In this document: positions 58,861 to 64,000 of the stretch, one piece after another
Numbering within the stretch: position 1 is the first letter of the stretch
How the letters are laid out: every line of letters begins with the position of its first letter
Assembly: GCF_000959365.1 (NCBI RefSeq)
Contig: NZ_CP009556.1
Location: forward strand, 1,736,001-1,800,000
Length of the DNA: 64,000 nt
From: Burkholderia oklahomensis C6786
GTDB taxonomy: Bacteria; Pseudomonadota; Gammaproteobacteria; Burkholderiales; Burkholderiaceae
Direction of reading: 5' to 3'
The notes under the pieces: model-generated
Told to the model about the DNA's origin: nothing
The model's input: the letters and a program-made list of their open reading frames with translations, nothing else
Database searches by the model: none
Position numbers and translations under genes: made by a program

Positions 58861-59379
58861 TCAGACGCTGCGCAGCCAGCCGAGCCAGTGCGCGAGCGGC
58901 GCCGCGTGCCCCCACGCCGCCTGCGCGAGCCACAGCGCGCCCGCCCACGCGGTCGCGACGACGATCAGGTCGCAGTGCCCGCTGTTCCACCAGTTGAGCG
59001 AATGGCGCTTCCAGAGCCACGGCACGCCGAGCGGATTCGGCCAGTCGGCGATCAGATGGACGAGGCCGCCGCACGCGAAGCCGAAGAGCGGCGCGGCCCA
59101 TAGGTGGCGATGGCCGAGCGACCGGTAGGCGAAGACGAGCATCGCGACCCACGCGACGCCCCAGTGCGTGACGGTGCGGTGCGTGATCCAGAGCCGCCGC
59201 GAGCGGCTCCACCAAGCGACTTCGAGCCAGTCGGGCGCGGTGCCGCCCGCGACGCCCGCCGCGAACGCGGCGAGGCTGTGGAGATGCCACGGTCCCGCCG
59301 CGCCCGCCTGCGCGACGAGCGCCGCGGCGACGAGCCCCGCGGCCCAGCCGCTTGCATGATGTGCTGCGTGTGATGCCAT
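58861..59379 (-). CDS. YdjM-like membrane-bound metal-dependent hydrolase
   Basis: From ATG 59379 the protein has 172 residues. It matches the PF04307 pattern: GGTAPDWLE (Asp), HRTVTHWGVAWVAMLVF (His-x3-Thr-His), CGGLVHLIADWPNPLGVPWLW (His and Asp with the Pro-x-Gly turn), and HSLNWWNSGH, all set between four to five membrane helices. E. coli YdjM is an SOS-regulated inner-membrane hydrolase; no LexA box was found here. The substrate is unknown. Confidence 0.82.
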   Translation of the reverse strand: MASHAAHHASGWAAGLVAAALVAQAGAAGPWHLHSLAAFAAGVAGGTAPDWLEVAWWSRSRRLWITHRTVTHWGVAWVAMLVFAYRSLGHRHLWAAPLFGFACGGLVHLIADWPNPLGVPWLWKRHSLNWWNSGHCDLIVVATAWAGALWLAQAAWGHAAPLAHWLGWLRSV

Positions 59380-59986
59380 GCCGGTGTTGCGTTGACGCGC
59401 TGCGATATCGAAAAGGGGCGCTATCTTCGCAGATTTCGCGCGCGGCGCGCGGGAGCGGAGAAGAAAAGTTTTCGGCGCGAATCGGACGATGCGGACGTGA
59501 AGTTGCAAGCGTCGCGATGCGCGCGCGAGGCGACGGCTGCCGTGGATGTCGCGGATGTCGCCCGGCGATGCCGGCATGGCAAGGGCGGCCGGCGTGCGGT
59601 CGTCGCCGAGATGCGGATGCCGTCGAATTTCCCGACGCAACGCCCTAGCATTGATGGTGCTGTCGGATTGATGATGCTGTCGGCGCGACGAAGATGCGAA
59701 CGCAGTCGTTGTGTCGATGCGCGGACGGCGCCCATGCGTCCACGTGTCCATGCAACCGCGGCTTCGCGAGATTCGCCTGCCCGTCGATGCGCGGGCGCGG
59801 ATCCGCCGCCTGCGTCGCCTGTCGTCCGATGCGAATCGACCGTCATGCGATGCGAGGTCGTTTCCGCGCCGCCCGCTTGAGCCCGTCGGCAGGCGCACCT
59901 ACGAAACGTCATTTTTGTAAACGCACGCGGCCGTGCTATAAGCCTATTCATCCGGTTTTCGTGCCCCAATTAGCAAGGAGATCAAA
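59380..59986. other. Long upstream region of ggt, no gene recognised
   Basis: The region separates the YdjM-like gene from ggt. Reading frames over it are Arg/Cys/Ser-rich shadows. The last 80 bp are AT rich and contain the ggt promoter listed separately. Confidence 0.4.
59915..59942 (+). promoter_or_regulatory. Sigma-70-type promoter for ggt
   Basis: TTGTAA (59915-59920) and TATAAG (59937-59942) are 16 nt apart, giving a start near 59949 and a leader of about 50 nt to the ggt start. It is the only AT-rich promoter-like pair in the 600-bp gap. Confidence 0.6.
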
Positions 59987-60004
59987 ATGGGAGACATGCA
60001 ATGA
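59987..60004 (+). other. Five-codon minicistron (MGDMQ) overlapping the ggt start
   Basis: A strong AAGGAG (59975-59980) stands 6 nt before ATG 59987, which opens MGDMQ-stop. The stop TGA (60002-60004) overlaps the ggt ATG at 60001 (ATGA). Ribosomes loading at the strong site could be delivered to ggt by termination-reinitiation. Alternatively GGGAG (59989-59993), 7 nt before ATG 60001, loads ggt directly. Confidence 0.5.
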
Positions 60005-61719
60005 ACGCAACGAATCGCTTCAAGTCGACGGTGCTCGCCACGCTCGTGAGCGCGGCCGCGGTCGGCTTCCTGCCGAGCGCGCCCGCCTGCGCGAAAGGTC
60101 CGCAGCGCGTCGTGCTGGACGGCTCGGCCGTCGCCGTCGCCGACAAGTACAGCGCCGACGCCGCCGAGCAGATCTTCAAGGAAGGCGGCAACGCTATCGA
60201 CGCCGCGGTCGCGATCGCGTTCACGCTCGCCGTCACCTATCCGGAGGCGGGCAACATCGGCGGCGGCGGCTTCATGACCGTCTACATGGACGGCAAGCCG
60301 TACTTCCTCGATTATCGCGAGCGCGCGCCGCTCGCCGCGACGAAGGACATGTACCTTGACAAGGACGGCAACGTCGTCAAGGGCATGAGCCTGTACGGCG
60401 ATCGCGCGGTCGGCGTGCCGGGCACGGTGGCCGGGATGTGGGAGGCGCAGAAGCGCTTCGGCAAGCTGAAGTGGAAGCAGGTGCTCGCGCCCGCGATCCG
60501 CTACGCGCGCAGCGGCTTCATCGTCGACGAGCAGCTCGCGCAGCGCGGCGTCGACGCGTCGAAGGAGTTCGGCGGCAAGACGAACTTCGATCAGCACTTC
60601 AGCGGCCTGAAGGCGGGCGCGAACTTCAAGCAGCCGGATCTCGCGGCGGTGCTGACGCGCATCGCGAACGACGGCGCGAAGGACTTCTACGACGGCAAGA
60701 CGGCCGACCTGATCGCCGCGTCGATGAAGAAGGACGGCGGCCTGATCACGAAGCAGGACCTCGTGCAATACAAGGCGGTCTGGCGCCAGCCGATCCAGGC
60801 GAGCTGGAACGGCTATCGCGTGATCACCGCGCCGCCGCCGAGCTCGGGCGGCATCGGCCTCGTCCAGCTGCTGAAGATGAAGGCGGACCGCAAGGCCGAC
60901 TTCGACGGCGTCACGCTGAATTCGCCGCAATACGTGCACCTGATCGCCGAGATCGAGAAGCGCGTGTTCGCCGATCGCGCGCAGTACCTCGGCGACCCGG
61001 ACTTCTACAAGGTGCCCGTCGCGCAATTGACCGACGACGCGTACATCGCGAAGCGCGCGGCCGAAGTCGATCCGCAGAAGCCCTCCGACACGAAGAGCGT
61101 GCAGCCGGGCCTCGGCACGACGATGCCGGAGAAGGCGGAGACGACGCACTTCTCGGTCGTCGACAAGTGGGGCAACGCGGTGTCGAACACGTACACGATC
61201 AACGGCTACTTCGGCTCGGGCGTCGTCGCCGAAGGCACGGGCATCGTGCTGAACGACGAGATGGACGACTTCTCCGCGAAGCCGGGCGTCGCGAACATGT
61301 TCGGCGTCGTCGGCAGCGACGCGAACGCGATCGAGCCGAAGAAGCGGCCGCTGTCGTCGATGTCGCCGACGATCCTGACGAAGGACGGCAAGGTCGCGCT
61401 CGTGATCGGCACGCCGGGCGGCTCGCGGATCTTCACGTCGATCTTCCAGGTCGTCACGAACCTGTACGACTTCAAGATGCCGCTGAAGGACGCGGTGGGC
61501 GCGATGCGCTTCCACCACCAGCTGCTGCCGCCGAACACGATCTTCTGGGAGCCGTACCACCCGATCGACGGCGAGCTCGCGAAGGGCATTGAAGCGAAGG
61601 GCTACACGCTGAAGGGCCAGGATTTCAGCGGCGACATCCAGGCGATCCAGATCGACGGCAAGACGCCCGAGGCCGTGTCCGATCCGCGCGGCCGCGGCGT
61701 GTCGCGCGTGATTCAGTGA
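60001..61719 (+). CDS. ggt: Gamma-glutamyltranspeptidase
   Basis: This 572-residue precursor has a signal peptide (to about ACAKG, residue 32), AEQIFKEGGNAIDAAVA, GNIGGGGFMTVY, LDYRERAP, and the self-cleavage site AETTHFSVVDKWGN with nucleophile T381. GYFGSGVV, LNDEMDDF and SSMSPTI complete the small subunit. In the periplasm it hydrolyses glutathione and transfers gamma-glutamyl groups. The product Cys-Gly and related dipeptides could feed peptide importers such as those in this window, though they are not linked. Confidence 0.95.
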   Translation: MNATNRFKSTVLATLVSAAAVGFLPSAPACAKGPQRVVLDGSAVAVADKYSADAAEQIFKEGGNAIDAAVAIAFTLAVTYPEAGNIGGGGFMTVYMDGKPYFLDYRERAPLAATKDMYLDKDGNVVKGMSLYGDRAVGVPGTVAGMWEAQKRFGKLKWKQVLAPAIRYARSGFIVDEQLAQRGVDASKEFGGKTNFDQHFSGLKAGANFKQPDLAAVLTRIANDGAKDFYDGKTADLIAASMKKDGGLITKQDLVQYKAVWRQPIQASWNGYRVITAPPPSSGGIGLVQLLKMKADRKADFDGVTLNSPQYVHLIAEIEKRVFADRAQYLGDPDFYKVPVAQLTDDAYIAKRAAEVDPQKPSDTKSVQPGLGTTMPEKAETTHFSVVDKWGNAVSNTYTINGYFGSGVVAEGTGIVLNDEMDDFSAKPGVANMFGVVGSDANAIEPKKRPLSSMSPTILTKDGKVALVIGTPGGSRIFTSIFQVVTNLYDFKMPLKDAVGAMRFHHQLLPPNTIFWEPYHPIDGELAKGIEAKGYTLKGQDFSGDIQAIQIDGKTPEAVSDPRGRGVSRVIQ

Positions 61720-62021
61720 GCGTGTAGCGCGCGGCATGGACGGCCGCGGCGGCGAAGGCGCGGGCGCGCCGGTCGGCGGCGCGTTCGGCTTTCGCTGCGT
61801 TCATGCCGCTTTTGTATCGTTATCGCGTCATCATGGCGATCGCGCCGCCCGCCGCGGCGCGTTCGGCGCCGAGCGAAAACGTTCCGCTGTTCGTCACATG
61901 ATCGTCATGAGAGTCACGACTGACATGACCGTCGTGTGACGGAAGCGGAACCTCGCATTCCGCCGGACGCGCGCGATGTTCGCGGCCGGCCCGCACCGGC
62001 CACGCTCCCGCGCTCCCACGC
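61720..62021. other. Gap between convergent ggt and TolC-family genes
   Basis: The gap is about 300 bp. Near 61895-61940 there is a patch of imperfect repeats around TCATGAGAGTCACGACTGACATGACCG, with TCGTCACATGATCG beside it. No gene or T-run hairpin was recognised. Confidence 0.35.
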
Positions 62022-63452
62022 TCATTCGCTCTTCCGGTCCGACGAAAGTGCGTTGCTCGTCAGGAAGCTGTCGACCGCCGCGAGCGACTGCTCGTCCAGC
62101 GTGCCGAGAATCCCTTTCAGCTTCAGTTGCAGCTTCAGCGCGTCGAGATAGCTTTCGAACAGCTTCTGGCGGATGTTCGAGATGTCGGTGCGCAGGTTCA
62201 GCGTCTCGTACGTCGTGCTGTAGCCGACCTGGTGGGCCTTCATCGACGAGTCGTACGCGAGCCGCGCGGCCTGCAGCGACTGCTGCAGCGCGCGGATCCG
62301 CGCGCCGATCGACTGCAGTCCCGCGAGCGTTTCGCGATGGTCGGTGCTGAGCTGCTGCTCGACTTCGCGCAGCCGGTTCTGGTACTGCGTCGCGACGTGC
62401 TCGGCCTCGACCTGCCGGTAGTGCACGCTGCCGCCCGAGAAGATCGGAATCGTCACCTGCACGCCGACCGCGCTCTGATGGAAGTCGGATTTGTCGGTGA
62501 GGCCGCGCAGGTTCGGATTGAGCCCGCGCGAATATGACGCGAACAGGTCGACGGTCGGCAGATGCTCGGCGCCGATGCGCTTCGCGGCGAGCCGCGCGAC
62601 GCGCAGGTCGCGGTACGCCTGCCGGTACGACGGATTGTCCTGCGGCTGGTAGTCGCCCGTCGGAATGCGCGGCGACGTGCCGTGCATCGCGAGGCGCGGC
62701 CAGCGCGCGAAGTCGATCGCGGAGCCGAGCAGCGTCTCGTAGCGGGCGCGGCGCGCCTCGACTTCGGTGCGCGCGAGCGCTTCGTCCGATTGCGCGAGGC
62801 TCCTGCGCGCCTCGATCTCGGCGGTGTCGCCGATCGTCTTCATCCCGAGCTGCGCCATCCTGCGCGTATCGCTTTCGAGGCGCGTGAGCGCGTCGACTTC
62901 GTCGTCGGCGAGCTGCAGCTTCTCGCGCGCGGACAGCAGGTCGAAGCACGCGTTCGCGACGCGCATGATGAGTTCCTGCTTCGCGACTTCGAACTGCTGC
63001 CGCGCGGACTCCTCGAATTCCTTCGCACGGCTCATGTCGTACAGGTACGGCATGTTGAAGAGCGCCTGCGTGACCTGCGCGGAGCCGTACGCCGCGTTGC
63101 TGTTGCCGCTCACGTCGATGCCGAACAGGTTCGCGTGCGTGCCGTAGCGGCCCCATTCGAGCTGTGCGCTCGCCTGCGGCAGCATCTGCGCGCGGGCCTG
63201 CGGGTACTTTTGCCGCGCGGCGTCGTATTCGGCCTGTGCCTGCAGGAATTTCGGATCGTTCGAGACGGCGTGCTGATAAGCCTCGTCGAGACAGAATGCG
63301 CTTGCCGATTCGGAACCGGTGCCGAGCGCGACGATTGCCGCGCAAACGGTGACGTAAGCCGCACGGGCGTGAATTCGAAAGGGTTGGGTTGTTAAGTGAA
63401 AACCCGCATGCCAAAATTTAGACGAGGCACCCAAATCCGCTGTTTCAAACAT
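62022..63452 (-). CDS. TolC-family outer-membrane channel of type I secretion
   Basis: From ATG 63452 the protein has 476 residues; ATG 63464 is 4 codons upstream and both have GGAG-type sites. A signal peptide ends near SESASA. Two TolC repeats follow, each with long amphipathic helices (AYQHAVSNDPKFLQAQAEYD, and ADDEVDALTRLESDTRRMAQ; second QVEAEHVATQYQNRLREVE, AYDSSMKAHQVGYSTTYETL), with VGVQVTIPIFSGG between. TolC trimers span the outer membrane and connect to a HlyD adaptor and an ABC exporter. Those partners are not in the window. The gene is divergent from a double-glycine peptide gene, which points to secretion of that peptide. Confidence 0.9.
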   Translation of the reverse strand: MFETADLGASSKFWHAGFHLTTQPFRIHARAAYVTVCAAIVALGTGSESASAFCLDEAYQHAVSNDPKFLQAQAEYDAARQKYPQARAQMLPQASAQLEWGRYGTHANLFGIDVSGNSNAAYGSAQVTQALFNMPYLYDMSRAKEFEESARQQFEVAKQELIMRVANACFDLLSAREKLQLADDEVDALTRLESDTRRMAQLGMKTIGDTAEIEARRSLAQSDEALARTEVEARRARYETLLGSAIDFARWPRLAMHGTSPRIPTGDYQPQDNPSYRQAYRDLRVARLAAKRIGAEHLPTVDLFASYSRGLNPNLRGLTDKSDFHQSAVGVQVTIPIFSGGSVHYRQVEAEHVATQYQNRLREVEQQLSTDHRETLAGLQSIGARIRALQQSLQAARLAYDSSMKAHQVGYSTTYETLNLRTDISNIRQKLFESYLDALKLQLKLKGILGTLDEQSLAAVDSFLTSNALSSDRKSE

Positions 63453-63730
63453 CTCCGTCTCCATCTCCTGCCTTGCGTCAAGCTGCCGACGCTGCAAATT
63501 AAACGTTTTAAATAATGAGTTGAAACGCATGCATCTTTTTGGTGAATTCCGGAACGTCAAAAACTTTTATAAGACGCGGCCGGCCATCTTGTTTCCGCCT
63601 TGAGCGCATGATAGCCTGATTCCGGCTTGTAATCGCAGCGATAAAAAATAAACGTCGTTCGGTTATTCACGGCCATTGGCATTATTAGAGAAGTCTTGAC
63701 GCCGTCTTTATTCTTTACGAGGAGATAGTT
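63453..63730. promoter_or_regulatory. AT-rich divergent control region of the TolC and peptide genes
   Basis: 278 bp separate the two starts, clearly AT richer than the genome. On the TolC side lies AACGTTTTAAATAATGAG-like sequence; on the peptide side TAAAAAATAAACGTCG and TTGACGCCG. The exact -35/-10 pairs could not be fixed. A shared regulator is plausible. Confidence 0.45.
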
Positions 63731-63904
63731 ATGAAGGTCATGACGATGGAGCAGGCCAAGGCGGTTCACGGTGGCGGTCCGATCAGCTCGCTGGGCACGC
63801 TGGCAGCAGCGTCCGGTCCGCTGTTCACGGCGCTCGGCCAGTTCATGCCGACGCTCGGCGGCTATCTGCAGAACCCGAAGAACTACAATAGCAACGGCAA
63901 GTAA
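63731..63904 (+). CDS. Double-glycine leader peptide, candidate class II bacteriocin or secreted signal peptide precursor
   Basis: ATG 63731 follows CGAGGAGATAGTT, an excellent ribosome site, and the frame gives 57 residues. The leader is MKVMTMEQAKAVHGG: hydrophobic M at -12, T at -11, Q/E at -8/-9, A at -7, V at -4 and Gly-Gly at -2/-1, the pattern cut by the C39 peptidase of PCAT/ABC exporters. The predicted mature part has 42 residues (GPISSLGTLAAASGPLFTALG onward), with a hydrophobic, Gly-rich first half and a polar Asn/Lys end (NPKNYNSNGK). It has no Cys, so no lanthionine or disulfide. The divergent TolC gene supports type I export. Confidence 0.75.
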   Translation: MKVMTMEQAKAVHGGGPISSLGTLAAASGPLFTALGQFMPTLGGYLQNPKNYNSNGK

Positions 63905-63923
63905 GCACGCGTCGTTGCATTTG

Positions 63924-63944
63924 CGCGGGGAGGCGCCCCCCGCG
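63924..63944 (+). terminator. GC-rich hairpin after the peptide gene
   Basis: CGCGGGG (63924-63930) pairs with CCCCGCG (63938-63944) around AGGCGCC, 20 bp after the peptide stop; TAAAAT follows instead of a T run. In bacteriocin loci a hairpin after the precursor often acts as an attenuator that raises precursor over transporter mRNA. That reading is inference. Confidence 0.5.
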
Positions 63945-64000
63945 TAAAATGGTCTCAAGTTCAAGCTGCAAAACGGTAATCCGTCGTCAATCGAGATATA

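Noticed and set aside
59392..59880. 162-codon plus-strand frame before ggt
   Set aside because: It is Arg/Cys/Ser rich with no motif or ribosome site and lies in the region upstream of the ggt promoter.
63557..63964. 135-codon minus-strand frame over the double-glycine peptide
   Set aside because: It spans the AT-rich control region and has no motif; the plus-strand peptide has a strong ribosome site and a coherent leader.

Overview
The window reads as a piece of a Burkholderia chromosome from the pseudomallei/thailandensis/mallei group. This is inferred from very high GC with strong G/C third positions, abundant GC-rich tandem microsatellites between genes, a pcaHG-pcaQ locus, Dpp/Gsi-type peptide importers, a Lhr helicase and a BetT-like carrier. 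Chromosome and strain cannot be fixed from the sequence. No rRNA, tRNA, insertion sequence or CRISPR array was recognised.

Left part (1-9706). A truncated AraC-type regulator faces a one-direction run: two-domain SAM methyltransferase, haem-oxygenase-like di-iron protein, DUF1330 protein, GlcD/DLD-type FAD oxidase, free-standing AlaX-type tRNA editing protein, EamA exporter and a complete isoleucyl-tRNA synthetase. Four probable biosynthetic enzymes followed by an editing factor, an exporter and a tRNA synthetase suggest a small pathway to a toxic amino-acid-like metabolite with built-in self-protection. A convergent peptide-uptake cluster follows (9973-16916: M20 peptidase, two ABC ATPases, two permeases, binding protein) with a divergent LysR gene.

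Middle (18220-36003). Small and envelope genes (RMF-like protein, VC0807-type membrane protein, AcpA/PLC-type phosphoesterase, a frameshifted small gene, a serine beta-lactamase-like hydrolase, a BCCT carrier) precede an operon-like run on the plus strand: RpiR regulator, isoaspartyl peptidase, GsiABCD importer, DmpA-type P1 peptidase and M55 D-aminopeptidase. Together these look like uptake and breakdown of unusual peptides (beta-aspartyl, gamma-glutamyl or D-residue).

36071-41363 is a compact candidate phosphonate locus: PEP mutase with the EDKx5NS signature, a homocitrate/phosphonomethylmalate synthase-like enzyme, a BKACE (DUF849) enzyme, a PHP phosphoesterase, an EamA exporter and, on the opposite strand, an archaeal-type lumazine-synthase-fold protein. 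Base composition drops around pepM, which suggests transfer.

Right part (41946-61719). Protocatechuate dioxygenase pcaHG with pcaQ, a PD-(D/E)XK-like hypothetical protein, a membrane diguanylate cyclase, an O-methyltransferase, DAHP synthase, a YCII-family protein, a LysR regulator, a large Lhr helicase, two small membrane proteins and gamma-glutamyltranspeptidase. At the right edge a TolC-family outer-membrane channel is divergent from a 57-residue peptide with a double-glycine leader, probably the first gene of a type I secreted bacteriocin or signalling peptide system that continues beyond the window.
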